From assembly GCF_003963535.1 (NCBI RefSeq), contig NZ_CP034539.1, positions 9,486,001-9,550,000 of the forward strand: DNA of 64,000 nt, given 5' to 3'. The first letter of the stretch is position 1, and each line of letters opens with the position of its first letter. The DNA comes from Streptomyces cyaneochromogenes. GTDB lineage: Bacteria > Actinomycetota > Actinomycetes > Streptomycetales > Streptomycetaceae. Under the pieces are notes generated by a model. It ran no database searches. It had not been told where the DNA came from and saw nothing but the letters and a program-made list of their open reading frames with translations. Below, one piece after another: positions 37,801-44,251 of this stretch. The position numbers and the translations under genes were made by a program.

Positions 37801-38240
37801 TGCTGGACAGCAAGGACTTCTTCTACGGGTTGCGCCCGGGCAAGGAGTACTCCGTCGACCTCGAACGCGGTGTGCGGCTGCTGATCGAGCTGCAGGCCGT
37901 CGGCGACGCGGACGAGCGCGGCATGCGCACCGTGATGTCCACCCTGAACGGCCAGTTGCGGCCGATCCAGGTCCGTGACCGGGCGGCGGCCTCGGACGTC
38001 CCGGTGACGGAGAAGGCCGACCGGGCCAACCCCGGTCACGTCGCGGCGCCGTTCGCCGGCGTGGTCACCCTCACCGTCGCCGAGGGGGACGAGGTGGCGG
38101 CCGGTGCCACGGTGGCCACCATCGAGGCGATGAAGATGGAGGCGTCGATCACCGCCGCGAAGTCCGGCAGGGTGGCGCGACTGGCCATCAATCCCGTCCA
38201 GCAGGTTGAGGGCGGCGATCTCCTGGTCGAACTCGCCTGA
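34866..38240 (+). CDS. pyc: Pyruvate carboxylase
   Basis: A 1124-residue enzyme that adds CO2 (from bicarbonate, with ATP) to pyruvate to form oxaloacetate. It has a biotin carboxylase domain (~1-450; VANRGEIAIRAFR, the GGGGRGMR ATP loop and EMNPRIQVEH), a carboxyltransferase domain (~530-830; VTDTTFRDAHQSLLATR, LECWGGATYD, and the HTHDTAGG metal ligands), and a C-terminal biotin domain with the attachment lysine in EAMKMEA (~residue 1090). The length is that of a single-chain Pyc. The ATG at 34866 is chosen because the chain then starts MFRKVLVANRGEIA as in the family. It ends at a hairpin. Confidence 0.97.
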   Translation: MFRKVLVANRGEIAIRAFRAGYELGARTVAVFPHEDRNSLHRLKADEAYEIGEPGHPVRAYLSVEEIVRAARRAGADAVYPGYGFLSENPDLARACEEAGITFVGPSADILELTGNKARAVAAARAADVPVLGSSEPSTDVDELVRAAEDIGFPVFVKAVAGGGGRGMRRVEEPAQLRESIEAASREAASAFGDPTVFLEKAVVEPRHIEVQILADGQGNVIHLFERDCSVQRRHQKVIELAPAPNLDPELRDRICADAVRFARQIGYRNAGTVEFLLDREGNHVFIEMNPRIQVEHTVTEEVTDVDLVQSQLRIAAGETLADLGLAQETVTLRGAALQCRITTEDPANGFRPDTGRISAYRSPGGSGIRLDGGTTHAGTEISAHFDSMLVKLTCRGRDFTAAVGRARRAVAEFRIRGVATNIPFLQAVLDDADFQAGRVTTSFIEQRPHLLTARHSADRGTKLLTFLADVTVNKPHGERPDLLEPLTKLPALPAGEPPAGSRQRLAELGPEGFASWLRASPTIGVTDTTFRDAHQSLLATRVRTKDMLAIAPVVARTLPQLLSLECWGGATYDVALRFLAEDPWERLAALREAAPNICLQMLLRGRNTVGYTPYPTEVTDAFVQEAAATGIDIFRIFDALNDVDQMRPAIQAVRETGTAVAEVALCYTSDLSDPSERLYTLDYYLRLAEQIVDAGAHVLAVKDMAGLLRAPAAAKLVSALRREFDLPVHIHTHDTAGGQLATYLAAIQAGADAVDGAVASMAGTTSQPSLSAIVAATDHSERPTGLGLQAVGDLEPYWESVRKVYAPFEAGLASPTGRVYHHEIPGGQLSNLRTQAVALGLGDRFEDIEAMYAAADRMLGRLVKVTPSSKVVGDLALHLVGAGVSPRDFETDPDRFDIPDSVIGFLRGELGTPPGGWPEPFRSKALRGRAEAKPVQELSADDREGLAKDRRATLNRLLFPGPTREFDTHRDTYGDTSVLDSKDFFYGLRPGKEYSVDLERGVRLLIELQAVGDADERGMRTVMSTLNGQLRPIQVRDRAAASDVPVTEKADRANPGHVAAPFAGVVTLTVAEGDEVAAGATVATIEAMKMEASITAAKSGRVARLAINPVQQVEGGDLLVELA

Positions 38241-38260
38241 GCCGCCCGCCGTCCGCCGTC

Positions 38261-38295
38261 GAGCCCCGCGCAGGGGAGACACCCGCGCGGGGCTC
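38261..38295 (+). terminator. Terminator after pyruvate carboxylase
   Basis: The arms GAGCCCCGCGC (38261-38271) and GCGCGGGGCTC (38285-38295) are perfectly complementary with a 13-base loop, 20 bases after the pyc stop. Confidence 0.75.
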
Positions 38296-38445
38296 CGGCG
38301 AGATGTCGCCCGGACCGGATGTCCTCGGGCATTCGTCCATTTCCGGCCTGGACGGACACTGACGGGCCGATTGGACCGCCAACCGCCGGGAACGGACTTG
38401 GATACTGTGAAGCGGGCGTCCCCTGGGGTGAGGTGAGCCTTCTTG

Positions 38446-39366
38446 GTGGTTCATGGTGCGCTTCGTGGCCGGGCCGGTGAGGGTGCGGTCGAGGTCGCGC
38501 GGCTCGGTGGTCTGTGGCGGGTCACGCGCCCCTGGCATCCGGGGCTCAGGCCGTTCCTGCGCAGCTATGTCGGCTACTGGGAAGCCGTGACCACGCCGTA
38601 CGAGGCGCGGTTGGTGCCGACCGGGTGCGCGACCTTGCTGATCAGCCTCGCGGAGCCGTTCTCCCAGGTCCGGCGCTTGGGCGTACCGGGCGGGGGCACC
38701 GGGAGGATCGGGTCGCTGGTGGTCGGGCTGGAGGACCGGCCCGCGATCTGTGTGCATCCCGGCGGCCAGGAGGCGATCCGGGTCGAGTTCACGCCGCTGG
38801 GCGCCTACCGGCTGTTCGGCCTGCCGATGAGCGAGCTGACGAACCTGGCCATCGATGTCCGGGACGTTCTGGGGCCCGACGCCGGGACGCTGGTGGAGCG
38901 GCTGGCGTCCACTCCGGACTGGGCGGCTAGGTTCGACCTGCTGGACGCGGCGTTGCTCGCCCGGCTCGGGTACGGTCCGGAGCCCGCGCCCGAGGTCGGC
39001 TACGCCTGGCAACTGCTCTCCGGCAGCGCGGGGGCGATCCCGATCGCCCGCATCGCCGCCGAAGTGGGGTGGAGCCAGGGGTACTTGATCCGGCGGTTCA
39101 CCCAGCAGATCGGGCTCACGCCCAAGGCGTCCGCCCGGGTGCTGCGCTTCCGCCACGCCGTGGCGCTGCTCAGTCGCGGGGCCGCGAGCCTGACCGACAT
39201 CTCGGAGGCCTGCGGCTTCTACGACCAGTCCCACCTCAACCGCGAGTTCCGGGCCATCGCCGGCACCACACCCGGACAGATGGTCGCCTCTCGCCGGGTC
39301 GAAGGGGCACTGGCTCTGTCGGCGAGTGCAAATTCGTCCAAGACCGAACCGCCTGCCGGACGGTAG
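38446..39366 (+). CDS. AraC-family transcriptional regulator
   Basis: A protein of about 306 residues. The N-terminal ~170 residues are an AraC-associated sensor (GLRPFLRSYVGYWEA, then RLVPTGCATLLISL). Residues ~205-290 form the double helix-turn-helix: IARIAAEVGWSQGYLIRRFTQQIGLTP and LTDISEACGFYDQSHLNREFRAIAGTTP, both complete. The start is the GTG at 38446, with GAGGTGAG upstream; a TTG at 38443 is also in frame. The target genes are not obvious; the nearest downstream gene is convergent. Confidence 0.82.
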   Translation: MVHGALRGRAGEGAVEVARLGGLWRVTRPWHPGLRPFLRSYVGYWEAVTTPYEARLVPTGCATLLISLAEPFSQVRRLGVPGGGTGRIGSLVVGLEDRPAICVHPGGQEAIRVEFTPLGAYRLFGLPMSELTNLAIDVRDVLGPDAGTLVERLASTPDWAARFDLLDAALLARLGYGPEPAPEVGYAWQLLSGSAGAIPIARIAAEVGWSQGYLIRRFTQQIGLTPKASARVLRFRHAVALLSRGAASLTDISEACGFYDQSHLNREFRAIAGTTPGQMVASRRVEGALALSASANSSKTEPPAGR

Positions 39367-39493
39367 CGTCCCCGCCGTACAACCGACGGCCGGTCGGGCG
39401 GCGCGGGGGACCGTCCGGCCGGCGTCCAGCGCCTCCCGGCCGGCGGCCGGGCCCGCGGAGTCGAGGCTCGGTACTCGGCGTCAACCCCCCGCT

Positions 39494-40078
39494 TCACAGG
39501 CGCGTGCCAAGAACTCCAGCGGTGAACTCCGCCAACCGCGCGCGCAGTTCCTCGCGTGGCACCCCCTTCTCCCCGGCCAGGTACTCGACGAGATCCGCCC
39601 GGGTGGCGGCGAGCAGTGCGTGGGCGGCGAAGTCGCTGTCGGTCGCGCCCGGGGCGCGGTCCAGGAGGTCCCGCAGCAGCGTGTGCCAGCGTTCATAGTG
39701 CTCCGTCCGGTACGGGCTGTCCGAGCCGGTGGTCTCCAGGGCCAGCGCGAGATGGCGGTTGTCGAGCTTGAAGCACAGGACGGCGTCGAGCAGTGCCGGT
39801 ACGCGCCGCGGCGGCGGTGTGGCGGGGCCCAGCGGCTCAGGCCCTTCTTCGACGGCCTTCCTCAGGGGTTCGAGTCGGGCGGCGCAGAGCGCCCGGATCA
39901 GTCCGGTGCGGTCGCCGAAGGCGCGGAAGAGGGTTCCTTTGCCGACGCCGGCCGCCGCCGCGATGTCGGCCATCGTGACCTCCTCGGGGTTTTGGCATGC
40001 GGCGAACAGGGCGTCGGCCGCCTCGAACACGGCTGCCCGGTTTCGGACCGCGTCCTTGCGGGGCTTGCGTTCGGGCAT
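39494..40078 (-). CDS. TetR-family transcriptional repressor
   Basis: A 194-residue regulator. The N-terminal helix-turn-helix is at residues ~13-60 (AVFEAADALFAACQNPEEVTMADIAAAAGVGKGTLFRAFGDRTGLI). The C-terminal ligand domain has no recognised ligand signature. The gene is divergent from an SnoaL-like/NmrA-like pair, with two matching palindromes in the 93-base gap, so it should repress that pair and itself. Confidence 0.88.
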   Translation of the reverse strand: MPERKPRKDAVRNRAAVFEAADALFAACQNPEEVTMADIAAAAGVGKGTLFRAFGDRTGLIRALCAARLEPLRKAVEEGPEPLGPATPPPRRVPALLDAVLCFKLDNRHLALALETTGSDSPYRTEHYERWHTLLRDLLDRAPGATDSDFAAHALLAATRADLVEYLAGEKGVPREELRARLAEFTAGVLGTRL

Positions 40079-40100
40079 GGGGCTCCTCCGGTTTGCGATG

Positions 40101-40148
40101 CGGACCGGCGGTCCGTATCGTTCACGGAAGAAGCGGACCGCTGGTCCG
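40101..40148. promoter_or_regulatory. Tandem TetR operators
   Basis: Two palindromes, CGGACCGGCGGTCCG (40101-40115) and CGGACCGCTGGTCCG (40134-40148), each have 6-base arms around a 3-base centre and are followed by TATC. They are 33 bases apart (about three helical turns) and lie in the divergent gap. Two TetR dimers could bind on one face of the helix. Confidence 0.8.
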
Positions 40149-40171
40149 TATCTTACGGGACGGAGAGACTC

Positions 40172-40600
40172 ATGCCCGCGACCACCTCACCGGCGGACCT
40201 GTACCGCCACAGCCTGCAGCTGCTGCTGGACAAGGACATTCCCGCCTGGGTCGGCCTCTGGGCCGACGACGGCGTCATGGAGTTCCCCTTCGCGCCCCCG
40301 AACTGGCCCGAGCGGTTGGAGGGCCGGGAGGCCATCGCCGCCTATATGCGCGACTACCCCGACCACATCGACCTGCACGACTTCCCCGACCTGCGGATCC
40401 ATCGGACGACCGACGCCGGGACCATCGTGGTCGAGATGCGCGGTGTGGGCCGTATGGTCGAGACGGGGGGACCCTTCGAGATGACGTACATCGCCGTCGT
40501 GACCGTCCAGGACGGGCGCTTCACCTCCTACCGCGACTACTGGAACCCCCTCGCCGTCCACGAACCCGGCATGAACTTCACCGCGAGCGACGCCCGATGA
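40172..40600 (+). CDS. SnoaL-like/NTF2-fold protein
   Basis: A 142-residue protein with a nuclear-transport-factor-2 fold: SLQLLLDKDIPAWVGLWADDGVMEFPFAPP, typical of SnoaL-like proteins, then AAYMRDYP and a C-terminal YRDYWNPLAV strand. Such proteins often act as small-molecule isomerases or hydrolases, but no catalytic residue can be assigned. The ATG follows GGAGAG. The stop codon overlaps the next start by ATGA, so it is translated with the NmrA-like gene and repressed by the divergent TetR. Confidence 0.8.
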   Translation: MPATTSPADLYRHSLQLLLDKDIPAWVGLWADDGVMEFPFAPPNWPERLEGREAIAAYMRDYPDHIDLHDFPDLRIHRTTDAGTIVVEMRGVGRMVETGGPFEMTYIAVVTVQDGRFTSYRDYWNPLAVHEPGMNFTASDAR

Positions 40601-41469
40601 CCCCCACCGGCCCCACCCTGGTCGTCGGCGCCTCCGGCACCACGGGCAGCCGCACCGTCCGACAGCTGATCGCCGCCGGCCACCCGGTCAGGGCAGCCGG
40701 CCGGCGAGCCACCCGGCTGCCGGGCGCGCAACCGGTGCGCTTCGACTGGTACGACCCCGCCACCTTCGGTGACGCTCTGGCCGATGTCGACCGTCTCTAC
40801 CTCGTTCCCCCTGTGGGTGATCCGGAGCCGGCCGCGGTCATGGTGCCCTTCCTCCGGCAGGCCCGCGCCGCCGGAGTGGAGCGCGCGGTACTGCTCAGCT
40901 CCTCGGCAATACCGAAGGGCGGCCCGGCGGTCGGGGTGGTGCACCAGGTCCTGCCGGGCCTGTTCGATCAGTGGGCGGTGCTGCGGCCCTCGTGGTTCAT
41001 GCAGAACTTCACCGGCACGCACACCCACGCCGACAGCATTCGGGAGCACGGCGTCATCCGGACCGCCGCCGGGTCCGGACGGGTCGGATTCGTCGACGCC
41101 GACGACATCGCCGCCGTCGCCGTACATGCCCTGACCGACGAGCGTGCCCCCAATGGGGACCTGGTCCTGACCGGGCCCGAGCCTCTCGGTCACGACGACA
41201 TCGCCGCGATTCTCACGCAGGTCACCGGCCGTCCTGTGACCCACCATCGGCTGACCTGCGACGCCCTGCGCGACCGGCTCGCCGCAGTGATACCGCTGGA
41301 GTTCGCCACCATGCTGGCCGACATGGACCGCGCCATCGCCGAGGGGGCCGAAGACCGCACGACTGACACCGTCCTACGCTTGACCGGCCGCCCGCCCAGC
41401 GATTTCCGGACGGTCGCGGAGCGGGAGTTGTCGCCTCGGACGGCCCCCGCGGCGAGCCCGACGCGGTAG
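40597..41469 (+). CDS. NAD(P)H-binding NmrA-like reductase
   Basis: A 290-residue atypical short-chain dehydrogenase-type protein. It opens with the Rossmann glycine motif VVGASGTTGSRTV, then AGRRATRLPG. It has LLSSSAIP at the position of the SDR catalytic Ser, and FMQNF as in NmrA/YtfG quinone reductases. No Tyr-X-X-X-Lys is seen, as usual in the NmrA group. It is the second gene of the TetR-controlled pair and may reduce a quinone-like or electrophilic small molecule that the TetR senses (inference). Confidence 0.82.
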   Translation: MTPTGPTLVVGASGTTGSRTVRQLIAAGHPVRAAGRRATRLPGAQPVRFDWYDPATFGDALADVDRLYLVPPVGDPEPAAVMVPFLRQARAAGVERAVLLSSSAIPKGGPAVGVVHQVLPGLFDQWAVLRPSWFMQNFTGTHTHADSIREHGVIRTAAGSGRVGFVDADDIAAVAVHALTDERAPNGDLVLTGPEPLGHDDIAAILTQVTGRPVTHHRLTCDALRDRLAAVIPLEFATMLADMDRAIAEGAEDRTTDTVLRLTGRPPSDFRTVAERELSPRTAPAASPTR

Positions 41470-41494
41470 GCGAGGGCCGCGCTTCGGTCCCACG

Positions 41495-41902
41495 TCAGTC
41501 CAGCACCGCGGTGGCCTCCACCTCGACCAGATGCTCCGGTACGTCCAGTGCCGCGACGCCGATCAGCGTGGCGGGCGGCACCGGGGTTACTCCCAGACGC
41601 TTGCCCGCGCGGGCGATGCCGTCCATGAGCCGGGGCATCTTGTCGGGGGTCCAGTCGACGACGTAGATGGTCAGCTTCGCCACGTCGCCCAACGAGGCGC
41701 CGACACCGGCCAGGGCGGTGGCGACGTTGACGTAGCACTGCTCGACCTGGGCGGCGAGGTCGCCCTCGCCGACCGTGACGCCGTCGGCGTCCCACGCGAC
41801 CTGCCCGGCCAGGAAGACGAGCCTCGAACCGGACGCGACCGACACCTGCCGGTAGGCGTCGATCTCCGGCAGTCCGGTGGGATTCACCAGGGTGATGGCC
41901 AT
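41495..41902 (-). CDS. RidA-family protein (reactive imine/enamine deaminase type)
   Basis: A 135-residue protein of the YjgF/YER057c/RidA family, which hydrolyses reactive enamines or imines. Seen are VFLAGQVAWDADG (strand 3), EQCYVNVATALAGVGASLGDVAKLTIYV and a C-terminal PPATLIGVAALDVPEHLVEVEATA. The usual catalytic Arg of RidA (R105 in '..P.RS..') is replaced by the 'PPATLIGV' form seen in other subgroups, so deaminase activity is uncertain. It is divergent from the HxlR regulator, which probably controls it. Confidence 0.8.
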   Translation of the reverse strand: MAITLVNPTGLPEIDAYRQVSVASGSRLVFLAGQVAWDADGVTVGEGDLAAQVEQCYVNVATALAGVGASLGDVAKLTIYVVDWTPDKMPRLMDGIARAGKRLGVTPVPPATLIGVAALDVPEHLVEVEATAVLD

Positions 41903-41948
41903 GCGGCCGCCTCCTTGAATCGGACCAGGACACTCCCCTGGTCACTTG

Positions 41949-41965
41949 TGGTTACTCGGGAACCA
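41949..41965. promoter_or_regulatory. Possible operator for the HxlR regulator
   Basis: TGGTT (41949-41953) and AACCA (41961-41965) form an inverted repeat around a 7-base centre in the gap between the RidA-like and HxlR genes. HxlR-type winged-helix dimers use short inverted repeats like this. Confidence 0.4.
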
Positions 41966-42020
41966 TAGGAGAGTGTGCTCTGACGTGGAAGAACGCACTT
42001 TTCGGTGACTGGGGAACCAG

Positions 42021-42401
42021 ATGGGAACCAAGCAGCTCAAGGGCTCGGTGGACGAAGCGGACGTGACGCGCGCGGACTCCTTGGCGCGGGAGATCTTCTC
42101 GGACATCGCCAACAAGTGGGCGCTGCTGATCATCGAGTGCATCGCCGACCGCACCCTGCGCTTCAGTGAGCTGCGGGACGGGATCGAGGGCATCAGCCAC
42201 AAGATGCTCACCCAGAACCTGCGCATGCTGGAGCGCAACGGCCTCGTCGACCGCACGGTGTACCCCACGGTCCCGGCCAAGGTCGAGTACACCCTCACCG
42301 AGCCGGGCCGGGCGCTGCGGGTGACGATCGACGGCATGTGCGACTGGACCCACGCCTACCTGGGCCACATCGAGGAGTCGCGGCGCCGCTTCGGGGACTG
42401 A
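42021..42401 (+). CDS. HxlR-family transcriptional regulator
   Basis: A 126-residue winged-helix regulator: IFSDIANKWALLIIECIADRTLRFSELRDGIEGISHKMLTQNLRMLERNGLVDRTVYPTVPAKVEYTLTEPG is the complete HxlR core (DNA helix SHKMLTQNLRML and wing). No cysteine in the first helix, so not a YodB/HypR-type thiol sensor. It is divergent from the RidA-like gene, with a possible operator at 41949-41965. Confidence 0.88.
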   Translation: MGTKQLKGSVDEADVTRADSLAREIFSDIANKWALLIIECIADRTLRFSELRDGIEGISHKMLTQNLRMLERNGLVDRTVYPTVPAKVEYTLTEPGRALRVTIDGMCDWTHAYLGHIEESRRRFGD

Positions 42402-42623
42402 CGCGTCAGCCGGAGGGGCCGGTGGGCGGCCTTGTCCGGGCCGGATGTGAGAACCGCGCATGATCACCTCATCGAGGGAGCGGCCAAACGATTCGCCAGG
42501 TGAACGGCCCGACAGTCGGTCAACTGCGCCGGGCGACGCGGCGATCCTGGTTCCGGTATCCAACTGACCGGTGGACAAAGGCCTGTTCAGGCATACCGTC
42601 CTCCCCTGACCAAGGAGTTCCCC

Positions 42624-42914
42624 TTGCGTGTTCGTCGTATGGTGACCGGCGCCCTCGCTTCCGCCGCCCTCGTGCTCACGTCCTTCGGCGCCCTGACCGC
42701 ACAGGCCACCCCCGCGGCGGCCGACCCGTGCGGCTTCTACGAGACCGGTTCCGACGCCTACTACAACCACTGCACGTCCGACGGCTCAAGGGTGGTCATC
42801 AAGGTGGAGGTCGCGCTGGCGCCCGACTACGAGCGGTGCGTCGCGCCCGGCAAGACCTGGCTGGGCTCCGCGAGCAAGATCCAGGGTGCCTACTACGTCG
42901 GCCGCACCTGCTGA
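42624..42914 (+). CDS. Small secreted DUF6355-type protein
   Basis: A 96-residue protein with a signal peptide (residues 1-33, MRVRRMVTGALASAALVLTS, cleavage near AAA). The mature ~63 residues carry four cysteines in CGFYETGSDAYYNHC, RCVAPG and a final GAYYVGRTC, a layout I associate with DUF6355 proteins, often found by natural-product clusters. The start is a TTG, fixed by AAGGAG seven bases upstream; an in-frame ATG at 42639 lacks a ribosome site. Two disulfides are likely. It ends at a strong hairpin. Confidence 0.7.
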   Translation: MRVRRMVTGALASAALVLTSFGALTAQATPAAADPCGFYETGSDAYYNHCTSDGSRVVIKVEVALAPDYERCVAPGKTWLGSASKIQGAYYVGRTC

Positions 42915-42961
42915 CAAGCAGTCACCTCAGGGGCCGGGGGCCCCGTTTCCTTCCGCTCGCC

Positions 42962-43000
42962 GTGTGGCCTCGGCCGGCCGTGTGCCCGCCGAGGCCACAC
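42962..43000. terminator. Bidirectional terminator
   Basis: The arms GTGTGGCCTCGGC (42962-42974) and GCCGAGGCCACAC (42988-43000) pair perfectly over a 13-base loop, between the small secreted protein and the convergent 2H-phosphoesterase gene. Confidence 0.8.
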
Positions 43001-43026
43001 CGCGTCCGGTCCGTACGACGCCGTGG

Positions 43027-44172
43027 TCAGTGCGGGCGGCGGACCTCCCCCGTGCCCAGGGTGATCACGGCCCGGGGCCGCATGGGCTCCTCGCCGCGCC
43101 GGGAGAGCAGGACGATCTCCTCCACCTCCGCCGACAGCGTGCCGAGCCGGACGGCACATTCGGCGGCCAGGTGCTTGGGGTGCTGGGAGCGGCCGAGGGA
43201 GAGATGCGGCGTGAAGCGGTCGCCGCGCCCGCGGCAGAGCGGGAACCGCACCTGCAGCTCCCGGTGGAGACGGGCCCATGGCGACGGGTCGGCCGCGGCC
43301 GGATCGAGCCACACCGTCGCGTAGTGCCGGTGCCGGAAGTACCGCACCCCGGCCAGGCGGGCCGTGAAGGCCGTGCTCTGTGCCGCCCCCGCGCAGAGCA
43401 GCGGCACGGCCCGCGCGAACTGCTCCTCCGGCACGAAGCCGAACAGCAGGTTCACATGCGGCGGCCACCGGCGTATCTGCGGATCGTGCTCCCGGCGGAT
43501 GTCCTGGATGGCCGGCCAGAGCCGGCGCGGAGGCAGCCACGCCACCGCCGTCCGGGCCGTCGGTCCCACCTCGAGCGTGTCCAGCGGCTCGGCCCCGCCG
43601 AAGACCGGGTTTCCGTCCACAGGGCCATCGTCCCAAATCGGTCGGCTGACAGGCGGGCGGCGATCCGCCCAGGGATGCGCGGGGTCATCCCACGTCGGTG
43701 CGGCCTCGGCCCCCGGCTGCGGCCGGGTCCGGGCGGGGCCGGCCAGGCCGAGCCGGGTGAGGAACCGCTCCAGGGTGAACGTCGCCATGACCAGGGAAAC
43801 CGCGTTGCCCGGGACCTCGGACACGCCGACGGTGAGACCGGGGAGGGAACCCGGCAGCACATGGCGGGGGAGTTCGTCCCGTACGGCGGGGACGAGCCAC
43901 TCGGCCAGGGCCCTGGGCAGCCGGCCGGTGAGGATCACCTTCGGGACGCCGGGCAGGTTGACGAGGTCGCCGAGGGCCGCGGCGAGACAGCGGCCCGTAC
44001 GCCGGACGAGCAGGGTGTGTCCCCACTCGCCGGCGTTGTTGGTCATGCCCCGGACCAGGCCGCCCTCGATGGCGATGCCCGCCCCTGGCAGTTCCTCGAT
44101 GTGGACGTCGTGCCAGTCCCAGTTGGGCGCGAAGACGGAGACCCCGGAGTCGTGCTGGACATGGCCCGGCAT
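43027..44172 (-). CDS. Decayed ROK regulator segment read into a 2H phosphoesterase (2'-5' RNA ligase-like) domain
   Basis: An open frame of 381 residues with two unrelated parts. Residues 1-~140 are scraps of a ROK-family regulator: SGVSVFAPNWDWHDV, then GAGIAIEGGLVRG.TNNAGEWGH, then VPKVILTGRLP, with the ATP-binding and Cys-zinc segments deleted between them. Residues ~205-381 form a complete 2H phosphoesterase of the LigT/AKAP7 type, with both catalytic tetrads (HVNL 239-242 and HLSL 323-326). Whether the cell makes the full fusion or starts internally is unknown. It follows the GH35 gene in the sugar operon. Confidence 0.7.
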   Translation of the reverse strand: MPGHVQHDSGVSVFAPNWDWHDVHIEELPGAGIAIEGGLVRGMTNNAGEWGHTLLVRRTGRCLAAALGDLVNLPGVPKVILTGRLPRALAEWLVPAVRDELPRHVLPGSLPGLTVGVSEVPGNAVSLVMATFTLERFLTRLGLAGPARTRPQPGAEAAPTWDDPAHPWADRRPPVSRPIWDDGPVDGNPVFGGAEPLDTLEVGPTARTAVAWLPPRRLWPAIQDIRREHDPQIRRWPPHVNLLFGFVPEEQFARAVPLLCAGAAQSTAFTARLAGVRYFRHRHYATVWLDPAAADPSPWARLHRELQVRFPLCRGRGDRFTPHLSLGRSQHPKHLAAECAVRLGTLSAEVEEIVLLSRRGEEPMRPRAVITLGTGEVRRPH

Positions 44173-44179
44173 GCTGAGG

Positions 44180-44249
44180 GCGCGTGCAGCACCTCGAAGC
44201 GGTTCTCGCTGCGAACGTCACGCACCGTGTGCCGGGCCACCGGTCTCAC
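44180..44249 (-). pseudogene. Fragment of the ROK regulator's N-terminus
   Basis: From the GTG at 44249 (or 44276), a different frame from the fusion gene reads RPVARHTVRDVRSENRFEVL, the lead-in to the winged-helix of ROK repressors. It then runs into nonsense where the DNA-binding domain should be; the next ROK segment appears in the frame of 44172. A frameshifting deletion has therefore removed the helix-turn-helix. Confidence 0.6.
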
Positions 44250-44251
44250 CC

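Noticed and set aside
34860..38282. 1140-residue minus-strand open frame over pyruvate carboxylase
   Set aside because: Antisense shadow; pyc on the plus strand shows all three enzyme domains.
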